Positions 9,499 to 17,656 of a stretch of 64,000 bases of DNA are shown one piece after another. How positions within the stretch are numbered: position 1 is the stretch's first letter; each line of letters starts with the position of its first letter. Source of the DNA: Bordetella sp. LUAb4 (GTDB lineage: Bacteria > Pseudomonadota > Gammaproteobacteria > Burkholderiales > Burkholderiaceae_B). The notes under the pieces are model-generated. The model worked only from the letters and a program-made list of their open reading frames with translations. It did not search any database and was not told the origin of the DNA. Location of the stretch: assembly GCF_021325795.1 (NCBI RefSeq), contig NZ_JAHPZX010000001.1, positions 62,001 to 126,000 of the forward strand, in the 5' to 3' direction. The position numbers and the translations under genes were made by a program.

Positions 9499-9788
9499 TG
9501 TTGTTGGCTGAAGGCTCGGCGGCGCGCGCCCGGGCAACGGCCGTCTCGTAAGCAGAAAAAGGGATACGGGATGATCCCATAGCGTTGCGGCAAGTAGAAG
9601 GCTGACGAAACGCTCTCTTACAAAATGAGTAACGAATAATGATGAAGCCGTAAGGGTTCGCCAATATCATTTCCGCTGCGTTGGACCCTGGCCGGTACCT
9701 GTCGTCCTGGTTGACGATTGCGGCCGCCGCAGCGCATCCATACCATCCGACTGCATTCCCTCTGCCCTGAACCTAAGGTCTGCCCGTC
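9499..9788. other. Divergent promoter region between tssA and the PAAR-side genes
   Basis: The 290 bases separate two divergently read T6SS transcripts and must hold both promoters. An 11-base palindrome GGGATGATCCC occurs at about 9568-9578 and the middle is locally AT-richer. No gene, convincing -10/-35 pair or terminator could be picked out by eye. Confidence 0.4.
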
Positions 9789-10040
9789 ATGAGCAATGAA
9801 TTCCGCCTGGCCTTCGATGGCCGCTATTACCGCGGTACGCCTCGCCGTGCCCCCGATGGCACCTACGTCAGCGGCGAGGGCGCGATCACGCGCGCGCCGG
9901 ACGGCACTTATGTCACCGGTAAGCCGCAGCGCACGCCTGACGGCCACTACATCGGCGGCGCGGACCCGGTGCGCCAGGCACCGGACCGCTCCTTCGTCTC
10001 GGGCGATGTGCGCCTGGCGCCGGACGGCACGCTGGGCTAG
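9789..10040 (+). CDS. Small PDGTYV-repeat protein beside PAAR
   Basis: Predicted 83 residues with no recognised family. Almost the whole protein is five imperfect repeats of 13-16 residues built on R-A/T-P-D-G-T-Y-V-S/T-G, starting near residue 20 and degrading towards the end. Such short Gly/aromatic beta-hairpin repeats could form a small rigid beta structure. It sits 49 bases upstream of the PAAR gene and reads the same way, so a part in the T6SS spike or its cargo is plausible but unproven. It has no signal peptide and no cysteine. Confidence 0.7.
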   Translation: MSNEFRLAFDGRYYRGTPRRAPDGTYVSGEGAITRAPDGTYVTGKPQRTPDGHYIGGADPVRQAPDRSFVSGDVRLAPDGTLG

Positions 10041-10089
10041 CAAGCGCGGCGCCCCCTCTTACGCAATCACGGCTCACGAACTCATCATC

Positions 10090-10353
10090 ATGGCGCGTCC
10101 AGTCATACGCAAAGGCGACCGCACTTCACATGGCGGCGTGGTGGTCGAGGGCGACGAGACTGTCGTCGTCTTCGGCCAGCCCATGGCCCGTGTCGGCGAC
10201 CGCGTGACCTGCCCCAAGTGCAGCGGCACGCACACGATCGTCGAGGGTACGCCGGACGTCGGCTCAGACCGCAAAACCGCGGTCGAAGGCATGAAGACAT
10301 CCTGCGGCGCCACCCTCATCGCCAGTCAGCAGTTCTATACGCTGGGCGGTTGA
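10090..10353 (+). CDS. PAAR-domain T6SS spike-tip protein
   Basis: Predicted 87 residues, essentially one PAAR domain. It shows RKGDRTSHGG, ARVGDRVTCPKC and a late SCGATLIAS strand. H14, C41, C44/H48 and C72 are candidate zinc ligands. PAAR proteins sharpen the VgrG trimer tip. No C-terminal toxin extension is present, so this is a bare tip or adaptor. The last 19 bases overlap the end of the CoA-transferase gene on the other strand. No vgrG lies beside it in the window. ATG 10090 is the start that gives a complete PAAR N-terminus. Confidence 0.93.
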   Translation: MARPVIRKGDRTSHGGVVVEGDETVVVFGQPMARVGDRVTCPKCSGTHTIVEGTPDVGSDRKTAVEGMKTSCGATLIASQQFYTLGG

Positions 10354-11846
10354 GCCCATTCAGCCGTGTCACTGCCAAGCGGACCGGCGGGATAGTCCCA
10401 GCGCATGGGCGCGCCTTCCATCGCGAGCGGCGGCCGGGCGCGTTGCGCGGGCCCCCACGCAGTGGCTTCGTGATCGGCCGCGTAATCGTCTTCGCGCGTT
10501 TCCAGGCCCGGCTGTTCCCGCGCACCTTCACCGGCCGATTCGGCAAGTTCGAACAGAGCCTCGGCGGAGCGCGCCAAGGACAAACGCGCGTTGACGGCAA
10601 CACCCTCCTCCAGCCGCAGTTTCAGGCCACGCAGCACGGCAGCGGCGATCAGATAGCCAGTGCCTTGGTCCAAAGCCTGTGCGGGCATCGGCACAGGCTT
10701 GTCGGCGCCGCGCCAGACCATGCCGGCATGCGCGATACCACTGCTCATTTGCACCAGGCTGTCAAAACCACGCCGGCCTTGCCACGGTCCGCTCCAAGCA
10801 TATGCGTCCAGCGTGACGTCGACCAACGCGGGGTTGATGCCGCGCCGGGCCTTGGCGTCATAGCCCAGGTTGTCGAGGGCGTCCGGGCGGTAGCCATGCA
10901 CCAGCACGTCCGCCTGGGCCAGCAGCGTTTCGAAACGCCCACGATCAGCCGGGTCGCGCAGATCCAGGCGCGCGCAGCGTTTACCCAGCGTGACCTCCGG
11001 CGCCAGCACAGGTTCGTCCCAAGCCGGTGGATCGATGCGCAGGACTTCCGCGCCGTAGCCCGCCAGGAAGCGCGTGGCCACCGGGCCGGCCAGGATGCGA
11101 GTCAGGTCGAGGACCTTGAGGCCCGCCAGCGGACGGCCGGGCGTCGGGCGCCATGGCGCCGTGGCGGCAAGAGGATGCTTAGTCCACGCGATGAGTGGCT
11201 CGGCCGCGAGCGCCTTGCCTTGCGGATGCGCGCGCCATTGCTCCCGCGTGTGCATGACGGCAGCGCAACCGCCCGCGGCGACGACGGCCTGCTGCAGATC
11301 CAGGCCCTGCCACCGGGCCACCGTCGCGGCCACGGCGGCGCGGTCTTCGGCACAGCGCAGGACAGCCAAGGCAGCAGCCCGATGGTGGGGGGCGTTGGTG
11401 TGCAGGCGTATCCATCCATCCGCGCTGCGATAGTCACCGGCGATACTGTCCCACATGGGCGGCAGAGCCCACCCCACCGGCCGCAGTGAGGTGCCGAACC
11501 ATAGGCCGGTAAGCCGATGGTCGATCGTCAATCGGGGCAGGATGCCGGTTGCCGTGGATGGATTCGCGGCGACCGCCGGGGCAGCGGCGGCGGGCAAAGG
11601 CGCGCGCGACAAGGGGTGCGACAACGGGCGCAACAAGGCTCGCAATGCGGCGCCGGCCGCGGCCACGCTGCCGGCGGCGAAGTCGTCGACAGGCAGGACA
11701 TAGGGCAGCACGCCCTCGCCCTGGAAGTCGATATGGTCCAGGTCCTCCCGCGCCAATCCCAAGGCGTCCGCCGCGACGCGCAAGAATGCTCGGCTTACAG
11801 GTGAATCTCCGGTTTCGGAATGATCCGTTGCTGCTCTGTCCATCAT
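10335..11846 (-). CDS. Class III (CaiB/BaiF-family) CoA-transferase, long form
   Basis: Predicted 503 residues, about 100 longer than the classic family. The canonical start (PLAGLKVLDLTRILAGP) lies near residue 240. A likely catalytic Asp sits in ALDQGTGYLIAAAVLRGL near residue 393. The first 240 residues resemble another family half (TGLWFGTSLRP, DGWIRLHTN), so the two lobes may be fused or permuted in one chain. The substrate is unknown. ATG 11846 has a GGAGG six bases upstream; a longer GTG frame begins at 11876. It is divergent from the HTH-citrate synthase protein, and the two may form one pathway or one regulatory unit. Confidence 0.88.
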   Translation of the reverse strand: MMDRAATDHSETGDSPVSRAFLRVAADALGLAREDLDHIDFQGEGVLPYVLPVDDFAAGSVAAAGAALRALLRPLSHPLSRAPLPAAAAPAVAANPSTATGILPRLTIDHRLTGLWFGTSLRPVGWALPPMWDSIAGDYRSADGWIRLHTNAPHHRAAALAVLRCAEDRAAVAATVARWQGLDLQQAVVAAGGCAAVMHTREQWRAHPQGKALAAEPLIAWTKHPLAATAPWRPTPGRPLAGLKVLDLTRILAGPVATRFLAGYGAEVLRIDPPAWDEPVLAPEVTLGKRCARLDLRDPADRGRFETLLAQADVLVHGYRPDALDNLGYDAKARRGINPALVDVTLDAYAWSGPWQGRRGFDSLVQMSSGIAHAGMVWRGADKPVPMPAQALDQGTGYLIAAAVLRGLKLRLEEGVAVNARLSLARSAEALFELAESAGEGAREQPGLETREDDYAADHEATAWGPAQRARPPLAMEGAPMRWDYPAGPLGSDTAEWAQPPSV

Positions 11847-11950
11847 GGCTGGCCTCCAATACCGGCCGCTCGTCACGGCCCTGTTCGATGATCGACACCA
11901 CCGGCCGCGCTTGACAGCCGATGCGTCTCACCGCCAGCATAAGCGCCACG

Positions 11951-11991
11951 ATATTGACGTCAATCTTGATGCTAAACATCAATATCAATAT
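11951..11991. promoter_or_regulatory. Operator-like palindromes between CoA-transferase and citrate-synthase-like genes
   Basis: An AT-rich island in a GC-rich region. It holds a perfect 12-base palindrome ATTGACGTCAAT at 11953-11964, directly followed by an inverted repeat TTGATG-ctaaa-CATCAA at 11966-11982 and a further AATATCAATAT. The cluster lies between two divergent genes, one of which encodes an N-terminal helix-turn-helix. It is probably a regulator binding site overlapping the divergent promoters. Confidence 0.6.
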
Positions 11992-12039
11992 GCAGCGGCA
12001 CGGCTTCGCGCGAAGCATGCACCACGGGAGATCAAGCAC

Positions 12040-13254
12040 ATGGCATGGATAGGCGCTCAAGACGCCCTGCGCATCCTGGGCGTGCGCCCGCAGACGCTGT
12101 ACGCCAACGTCAGCCGCGGTCGCATCCGCGCGCGGCCGGATCCGCAGGACAGCCGCCGCAGCGAGTATCGCGAAGAAGATGTCCTGCGCGCGGCGCGGCA
12201 GGCGCGCGGCCGGCGCAAGGTCGAAACCATTGCGGCCGAGGCGATCGAATGGGGAGATCCCGTGCTGCCTTCAGCGATATCTACGGTAGTCGATGGCCGT
12301 CACTGGTATCGCGGCCAGGACGCCATCACCCTGGCCACGCACGCCCAGTTGGAAGACATAGCCGCCCTGCTGTGGCAGACGGAACCCCTGACATTCACGC
12401 CCGCGAACCTTGCCGGAACGTCCCGCGCGCTGCCCCAAGCGGCGCGAAGAGGCTCCTTGCAGAAAAGCATGCGCCCGCCTTCGCCCGGCCCCGCTCTGGC
12501 AGCGGGATTCGCGGCCCTGGCGCAGCGGGCCGGGCAGGATTTCCCGACCATCGGCCGCACGCCTGCTACCTTGCGCGCGGAGGCCCGCGAAATCATGGCG
12601 AGCCTTTGCGCCGCCATGCTAGGCGCGGCGGTGCCCAAGCAGGTCACTCTGCATGAGCACATCTGCGCCCGATGGCGGCAGCCGGCCGCCGCGAACTTTG
12701 TCCGCCGCGCCCTGGTACTGATGGCGGATCACGAACTGAATGCCTCGGCGTTCTCGGTGCGGGTCACGATATCCACCGGCGCGTCGCTGGCCGCCGGGAT
12801 TCTGGCCGGCTTGGCCACCCTGTCCGGTCCTTTGCACGCCGGCGCCACGCAAGCCGTTGCCGCGCTGGCCGAAGAGGCCCGTCAACACGGTCCGGAAAGC
12901 GCGGTGCGCGCCTGCCTGGCGCAAGGCCGCCCCCTGCCCGGTTTCGGCCATCCGCTTTATCCCGATGGCGATCCCCGGGCCGCCATGCTGCTGGCGACCA
13001 GCAAGCCGCCCCCGCATTACCGCCGGTTGGCTGAATACGTCGAAGCCAACGTCGGCGAAATCGCCAGCGTCGACTTCGCGCTGGCGGCCGGTTGCGCGCG
13101 TCACGGGCTACCGGCCGATGCGCCCTTCGTTCTGTTCGCGCTAGGCCGCTGCGTCGGTTGGTTGGCGCACGCCTTGGAACAGGCACAGGCACAACGGCTC
13201 ATCCGCCCGCGCGCCCGCTACGTCGGCATCGCGCCCGGCGCGTCGCTGGCTTGA
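12040..13254 (+). CDS. Citrate synthase-family protein with N-terminal helix-turn-helix
   Basis: Predicted 404 residues. Residues 1-60 look like an excisionase/MerR-type DNA-binding helix-turn-helix (GAQDALRILGVRPQTLYANVSRGRIRA). The rest is a citrate synthase fold with a catalytic-type His in ADHELNASAF, a second in SGPLHAGA, and GFGHPLYPDGDPRA. Proteins of this layout are known but little studied; they may sense acyl-CoA or citrate and bind DNA. ATG 12040 is chosen because gggag lies about nine bases upstream and translation begins at the HTH. The palindromes just upstream suggest autoregulation. Enzyme, regulator or both cannot be decided from sequence. Confidence 0.88.
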   Translation: MAWIGAQDALRILGVRPQTLYANVSRGRIRARPDPQDSRRSEYREEDVLRAARQARGRRKVETIAAEAIEWGDPVLPSAISTVVDGRHWYRGQDAITLATHAQLEDIAALLWQTEPLTFTPANLAGTSRALPQAARRGSLQKSMRPPSPGPALAAGFAALAQRAGQDFPTIGRTPATLRAEAREIMASLCAAMLGAAVPKQVTLHEHICARWRQPAAANFVRRALVLMADHELNASAFSVRVTISTGASLAAGILAGLATLSGPLHAGATQAVAALAEEARQHGPESAVRACLAQGRPLPGFGHPLYPDGDPRAAMLLATSKPPPHYRRLAEYVEANVGEIASVDFALAAGCARHGLPADAPFVLFALGRCVGWLAHALEQAQAQRLIRPRARYVGIAPGASLA

Positions 13255-13261
13255 ACGTGGC

Positions 13262-13678
13262 TTAAACGAGCGTCAGCGTCACGTTGATATTGCCGCGCGA
13301 CAGCTTCGAGTATGGGCAAAGCTGGTGCGCCGCGTCTATAACGGCTTGCGCCTTCTCGCGTTCCAGGCCCGGCAGGCTCACGTTCAGGCGCGCCTGCAGG
13401 AAGAATCCCCCCTCACCCGAGCAAAGATCGACCTCGGCATCCACGGCGACATCAGCCGGCACGGTGACGTTCAGCTCCTTGGCTGCCCGGCCCATGGCAC
13501 CGATGAAGCAAGCCGACCAGCCCGCCGCGAACAGCTGCTCCGGGTTGGTGCCCGCGCCCTGGCTGCCCGGGGGCGAAAGCTTGGTATCCAGGCGACCATC
13601 GTCGCTTTTGGCATAGCCTTCGCGACCGCCGGTGGTATGGGTCTTGCCCGTGTAGATGATCTTCTCGACTTGGTTCAT
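13262..13678 (-). CDS. ohr: Organic hydroperoxide resistance protein Ohr
   Basis: Predicted 138 residues, the usual Ohr size. The catalytic pair C57 (WSACFIGA) and C121 (LCPYSKLSRGN) and the conserved R19 (GGREG) are present. Ohr is a lipoyl-dependent thiol peroxidase that reduces fatty-acid and organic hydroperoxides in the cytoplasm. An AGGAAAA ribosome site precedes ATG 13678. It is divergent from an OhrR-type MarR repressor, the standard arrangement, and convergent with the citrate-synthase-like gene (7 bases between stops). Confidence 0.96.
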   Translation of the reverse strand: MNQVEKIIYTGKTHTTGGREGYAKSDDGRLDTKLSPPGSQGAGTNPEQLFAAGWSACFIGAMGRAAKELNVTVPADVAVDAEVDLCSGEGGFFLQARLNVSLPGLEREKAQAVIDAAHQLCPYSKLSRGNINVTLTLV

Positions 13679-13762
13679 GGCTTTTTCCTGTTCAGATAAG
13701 GGAGTGCGTGCTGAGAAACGACCATCGGATAAATCCCGGACGTGGCGTGCTGACCACATTTC

Positions 13763-13840
13763 TTATCTCGATAATCATTATGAAGCGAACTATATCCGAA
13801 CCATGGGCGGTCCGCAACTACAATAATGATTATCTCGATA
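13763..13840. promoter_or_regulatory. Paired OhrR-box-like operators between ohr and ohrR
   Basis: Two copies of an 11-base palindrome ATAAT(C/G)ATTAT lie at 13771-13781 and 13823-13833. The flanking bases make a perfect 12-base inverted repeat (GATAATCATTAT at 13770-13781 against ATAATGATTATC at 13823-13834). Each copy has a neighbouring TCTCGATA. The stretch is the only AT-rich part of the intergenic region and should overlap both divergent promoters, so one repressor could shut both genes. Confidence 0.75.
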
Positions 13841-13858
13841 ACTATCTGCCAGGGCACC

Positions 13859-14338
13859 ATGACCAAGAAATCCGCGACCGACCGCGACACGGCCAAGCTG
13901 GGCGATTTCATGTGCTTCGCCATCTACTCCACCAATCTGGCGTATTCGCGCGTCTACAGGCCCGTGCTGGAAAAGCTCGGGCTGACGTATCCGCAGTACG
14001 TCACGATCATCTGCCTGTGGGAAGAAGATGACCAGACCGTCAAAGGTTTGAGCGAGAAGCTGTTTCTCGAACCCAGCACGATGACCCCCATGCTCAAGCG
14101 GCTGGAGGCCATGGGTCTGTTGCGGCGCGAACGCGACAGCAACGACGAACGCAGCGTCCGCGTTTCCCTCACGGACGCCGGCCGCGCCCTGCGTGAAAAA
14201 GGCCTGCCCTATCGGGCCGTGACCGGCAAGGCGGCCGGCCTGTCACCGGAAGAATTCCGCGTCCTGCAGAAGGCCATCGTCAACCTGCGCGGCAATCTCA
14301 TCAAAGCGTCCGAAGAGCCGGTTCAGCTCGACACATGA
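13859..14338 (+). CDS. ohrR: OhrR-type MarR-family peroxide-sensing repressor
   Basis: Predicted 159 residues with a MarR winged helix (LSEKLFLEPSTMTPMLKRLEAMGLLRRERDSNDERSVRVSLTDAG). The single-sensing-Cys signature of OhrR is present at C19 (DFMCFAIYSTNLAYSRVYRPVLEKLGLTYPQYV split over residues 16-50). Oxidation of this Cys by organic hydroperoxide releases the DNA. ATG 13859 gives the expected N-terminus; a longer frame from 13826 would run into the operator. It is divergent from ohr, its expected target. Confidence 0.94.
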   Translation: MTKKSATDRDTAKLGDFMCFAIYSTNLAYSRVYRPVLEKLGLTYPQYVTIICLWEEDDQTVKGLSEKLFLEPSTMTPMLKRLEAMGLLRRERDSNDERSVRVSLTDAGRALREKGLPYRAVTGKAAGLSPEEFRVLQKAIVNLRGNLIKASEEPVQLDT

Positions 14339-14433
14339 CGAACGAGCCGACCTTGCATCCCCAGGATGGCGTCGCCCCCTCCTGACCCCGCGCTATCATG
14401 GCGGTTGACCCTCGAACAAGGAAGGCGCCGCGC

Positions 14434-14817
14434 ATGACCGACAAACTGCGGCTGGACAAATGGCTGTGGGCCGCGCGTTTCTACAAGACGCGCAGCCTGG
14501 CTGTCGATGAAATCGGCAAAGGCCGGGTGCTGGTCAACGACCAGCCCGCCAAGCCGGCGCGTGAAGTCGGGCCCGGCGATACCATCACGCTGCGCAAGGA
14601 AACCCCCGCCATGCACGTCCGCGTGGTAGCGGTCAGCGCGGTGCGCGGGCCTGCCCCCGTGGCACGCACGCTGTACGAGGAAACCCCGGAAAGCGCCGCC
14701 GCCCGCGCGCACGCCGCCGAAATGCGCCGCCTGGCGCCCGAGCCGGCACAAAGCATCAGCGAAGGCCGGCCCACCAAGCGCGACCGCCGCCTGATAGACA
14801 TGGTGCGCGGCAAGTAA
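14434..14817 (+). CDS. hslR: Hsp15-like S4-domain RNA-binding protein
   Basis: Predicted 127 residues. The N-terminal S4 domain (LRLDKWLWAARFYKTRSLAVDEIGKGRVLVND) and basic C-terminal tail ending in KRDRRLIDMVRGK match Hsp15. That protein rescues 50S subunits carrying stalled peptidyl-tRNA during heat shock. AAGGAAGG lies about ten bases before ATG 14434. It appears to be a single-gene unit, convergent with the FAH hydrolase gene. Confidence 0.93.
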   Translation: MTDKLRLDKWLWAARFYKTRSLAVDEIGKGRVLVNDQPAKPAREVGPGDTITLRKETPAMHVRVVAVSAVRGPAPVARTLYEETPESAAARAHAAEMRRLAPEPAQSISEGRPTKRDRRLIDMVRGK

Positions 14818-14893
14818 GCCGCACCCGGCAAGCGCTTGCCCCGACAAACGCGGAGCAGCCATCAGCCCGCGGCGGCCTTCCTCGGCCGCCCCC

Positions 14894-15685
14894 TTACCGC
14901 TCCCGCAAGAAGCGATTGCGCAGCGTCCCCAAGCCCGTCAAGGACACCTCCACCACATCGCCGTCGACCAGGTCAGGCGAATGCCCGTCGGTGCCCATCC
15001 ACAGGATGTCGCCCGGATAGAGCGTCAGATATCGGCTCATCGTGCTGATGAAGGTATCGATGCCGAACAACATGTCGTTGGTATGGAAACGCGTGCTCTC
15101 CTTGCCGTTGAGCTTGACCACGGTTTCCATGTTCTCGACGTCCGCTTCCGTCTCTATCCAAGGCCCCATGGGCTTGAATGTGTCGGCATTCTTGGCGCGC
15201 CAGAAAGTGCGGTCCGATTTTTGCCAGTTGCGCTCGCTGACGTCATTGCCCATGGTGTAGCCCAGCACGCAGGACCGCGCATCGGCGGGACTGAGATTGC
15301 GCGCCCGTTTGCCGATCACCACGACCAACTCGCCTTCATAATGCACCTTCGTCGCATCCGCGGGGATGACGACATCCTGGCCATGGGCAATCAGCGCGTT
15401 GTTGGCTCGATACCCCACATCGGGTTTGTCGGGGATCTTCAGGCCTTCCGTGGCGATATGCTTGGTGTAGTTCAAACCCACGCAGTAGAAGGTGGGCGGC
15501 ACAACCGGCACGTCCAGGCGCACGTCGTCCAGGCGCAGGATGTCTCCCGTTTTTTCATGGCCATTGAAGGGGTCGCCGCGCACCGGCAGCACCCTGTCGT
15601 CTTCCAACAGCGCGTAGAACGCCGTCGGGCGCTGGCCGTCCTGCCGGTCATCCTCGCCCCCAAGATGGGCACGTATCCACTTCAT
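14894..15685 (-). CDS. Fumarylacetoacetate-hydrolase-family protein
   Basis: Predicted 263 residues. The FAH fold is shown by FYCVGLNYTKHIATEG, HYEGELVVVIGKRARN (metal-binding Glu), YTMGNDVSERNWQ and FKPMGPWIETEADV. Members hydrolyse acylpyruvates or act as 2-oxo-hept-3-ene-dioate isomerases/decarboxylases at the end of aromatic catabolic routes. AGGAG lies six bases before ATG 15685. It is the last gene of a six-gene minus-strand operon beginning near 20841, where a ring-cleavage product would be its natural substrate. The exact substrate is unknown. Confidence 0.92.
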   Translation of the reverse strand: MKWIRAHLGGEDDRQDGQRPTAFYALLEDDRVLPVRGDPFNGHEKTGDILRLDDVRLDVPVVPPTFYCVGLNYTKHIATEGLKIPDKPDVGYRANNALIAHGQDVVIPADATKVHYEGELVVVIGKRARNLSPADARSCVLGYTMGNDVSERNWQKSDRTFWRAKNADTFKPMGPWIETEADVENMETVVKLNGKESTRFHTNDMLFGIDTFISTMSRYLTLYPGDILWMGTDGHSPDLVDGDVVEVSLTGLGTLRNRFLRER

Positions 15686-15738
15686 CGTCGTCTCCTGAAA
15701 TCGTAGCAAAGCATAGAGGCAGCTTGGCAGCCTTGGAA

Positions 15739-16212
15739 TCAAGCATGCGGCGCCGGCATGGCGAAGGTCGGTTCGTCCCCGCGCATCTCCTTGATCAGCC
15801 ACGCGCCAGCGACACGGACCAGCTCGATATGGATGGTGCGAATATTTTCGATACCGTTCAAGGGCGCGGGACCTTGCGGCGTGCCGCCACTGTCATGACG
15901 CACCACCAGCATATAGGCGCGCATGCGGCAACGGTCTTCTTCCTGACTGTCGGCGACCAGATTGACGATCAGGTGGTGGATCCGCTGCGTCTTCGAGCGT
16001 GGCGCCAGCGCGTCCAATACAGCCTGGCGGCTGGTCAGCACCTTGCCCTGCCGGTGCCAGGCGCCGTCGGGCGCCAGCCGGTCGGCCAGGGCTTCATAGC
16101 GATACTCATCCAGGTCGCGATAGAAAGCCATCACCTGGTTGTGGCACACGGCCAGCGTGGCGGCCTTCATGACATCGCCAGTGGACTCGGCGGATCTTGG
16201 TGTATCGGTCAT
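15739..16212 (-). CDS. NTF2/SnoaL-like fold protein
   Basis: Predicted 157 residues with the NTF2-like pattern: an N-terminal helix pair (NQVMAFYRDLDEYRYEALADRLAPDGAWHRQG) and later beta strands (QRIHHLIVNLVADSQEEDRCRMRAYMLVVRHD). Related proteins serve as small dehydratases, isomerases or dioxygenase beta-subunits, but no partner alpha-subunit lies here. AGGAG is eight bases before ATG 16212. Its start lies about 3 bases after the stop of the dehydrogenase gene, so the two are co-transcribed. Confidence 0.8.
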   Translation of the reverse strand: MTDTPRSAESTGDVMKAATLAVCHNQVMAFYRDLDEYRYEALADRLAPDGAWHRQGKVLTSRQAVLDALAPRSKTQRIHHLIVNLVADSQEEDRCRMRAYMLVVRHDSGGTPQGPAPLNGIENIRTIHIELVRVAGAWLIKEMRGDEPTFAMPAPHA

Positions 16213-16214
16213 CG

Positions 16215-17516
16215 TCAATTCTCCTGCCGCAGTTCAGCCTGCACGGAATCGGCCCAAGCGCGCGCAACGGGATGCACGTTCGGGGCTGGTGGGGCTAAAG
16301 GGGCAATAGGGGCTAAAGGGACAATAGGGGCTGGAGTGGCATAGGGCGCAAAGGGTGGAAAAGGATGCGGCAGCCGCAGCACATCGGGACCGATGTCCGC
16401 CAACGCCGGCGTACCGCACAATTGCATGGTGCGCGCCAGTTCATCGCGCAGGATGGCCAAAGCCTTGGCCGCGCCTGCTTCGCCAGCGGCCAGCACGCCA
16501 TACAACGTCGCTCGTCCCGTCAGCACGCCGGCCGCGCCCAGCGCCAGGGCCTTGTAGACATCGCCGCCACGCCGCACGCCGCCATCGAGCAGCACCGGCA
16601 CGCGGCCGGCCGCAGCCGCCACCACTTCGGGCAACGCCCACAAGGTGGCGATGCCGCCGTCCAGTTGACGCCCGCCGTGGTTGGACACCACCAGCGCATC
16701 GGCGCCCAGGCGTACGATGGCGTCGACGTCAGCACCGTTCACCACGCCCTTGACGATCAGCTTGCCCGGCCAGCGGTCACGCAGGCGGGCCAAGGCAGTC
16801 AGATCGAAGGCCGGATCGTAGTTGCGTCCCGCCACCGACCGCATGGCCTTGCGGTCCGCGGCCACCTGGTTCAGGCCCACCAGGCTGGGCATCAGCGGGG
16901 GCCGCCGCCACAGCATGTCTAGCGACCAGGCGGGCTTGCGGGCGAAGTGAAAGAAGTTGCGCGGCCCGATCTTCATCGGAAACGCCAGCCCATGGGCAAG
17001 GTCGCGTTCGCGCTTGCCGCCCACGGGCAGGTCCACCGTGATGACCAGCGCTTCATACGCGGCCGCGCCGGCCCGTGCGATCAAGTCATGCAGCCGGTCC
17101 TTGTCCTGCAGGATGTAGGCCTGGAACCAGAGCCGTCCGGGCGCCTGGTCGGCGATTTCCTCGATGGAGGCGGTGGCCGATGTCGACAGGGCGTAGGGAA
17201 TGCCGGCCGCGACGGCGGCGCGCGCAAGCATGACGTCGCCGCCGCGCCAGCCGAAGCCCACCGCCCCGGTGGGACCGATGGCCAAGGGCATGCCGACCGG
17301 GCGCCCCAGCAGGGTGCCGGTCAGATCGACCTGCGACACATCGCGCAGCACATGCGGCGACAAGCGCACGTCGGCGAATGCCGCGGCGTTGGCCCGCAAC
17401 GTCAGCTCGTCTTCCGCGCCGCCATCGAAGAAGTCGAAGATGGGACGCGGCAAACGCGCCCGCGCCTGCTGGCGCAAACGTTCGATGGAATAACAGTCGT
17501 CAAGAATACTAGTCAT
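16215..17516 (-). CDS. FMN-dependent alpha-hydroxy-acid dehydrogenase with a low-complexity tail
   Basis: Predicted 433 residues of the lactate/mandelate dehydrogenase family. Visible are the N-terminal PRPIFDFFDGGAEDE, the phosphate-binding LDGGVRRGGDVYKALALGA and the catalytic His, H280, in SNHGGRQLDGG. The family oxidises 2-hydroxy acids to 2-oxo acids, passing electrons to the respiratory chain or oxygen. The last 60 residues form a Pro/Ala/Leu-rich tail (PIVPLAPIAPLAPPAP) encoded by an 18-base tandem repeat and are absent from typical members. ATG 17516 is preferred over a GTG at 17525; no strong ribosome site is visible. Confidence 0.93.
   Translation of the reverse strand: MTSILDDCYSIERLRQQARARLPRPIFDFFDGGAEDELTLRANAAAFADVRLSPHVLRDVSQVDLTGTLLGRPVGMPLAIGPTGAVGFGWRGGDVMLARAAVAAGIPYALSTSATASIEEIADQAPGRLWFQAYILQDKDRLHDLIARAGAAAYEALVITVDLPVGGKRERDLAHGLAFPMKIGPRNFFHFARKPAWSLDMLWRRPPLMPSLVGLNQVAADRKAMRSVAGRNYDPAFDLTALARLRDRWPGKLIVKGVVNGADVDAIVRLGADALVVSNHGGRQLDGGIATLWALPEVVAAAAGRVPVLLDGGVRRGGDVYKALALGAAGVLTGRATLYGVLAAGEAGAAKALAILRDELARTMQLCGTPALADIGPDVLRLPHPFPPFAPYATPAPIVPLAPIAPLAPPAPNVHPVARAWADSVQAELRQEN
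16291..16326. repeat. 18-base tandem repeat in the dehydrogenase gene tail
   Basis: Two near-identical 18-base units occupy 16291-16308 and 16309-16326 and a third unit begins at 16327 (GGGGCTGG). They differ at one base. They encode the VPLAPIAPLAP stretch on the minus strand, so copy-number change would lengthen or shorten the tail by six residues without a frameshift. Confidence 0.8.
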
Positions 17517-17656
17517 GAAGCCCACAAGAATGCACTACTTCCACAAGAGCGCCGCCACCACGGACACGGTGGAGCCAGCTTTGCCGGTCCGCCAGCGACG
17601 CGCCTTGAGGGGAGCGCGCATCGCGCGCTGGAGTATCCCGTCCTACCGGTCCGCCA

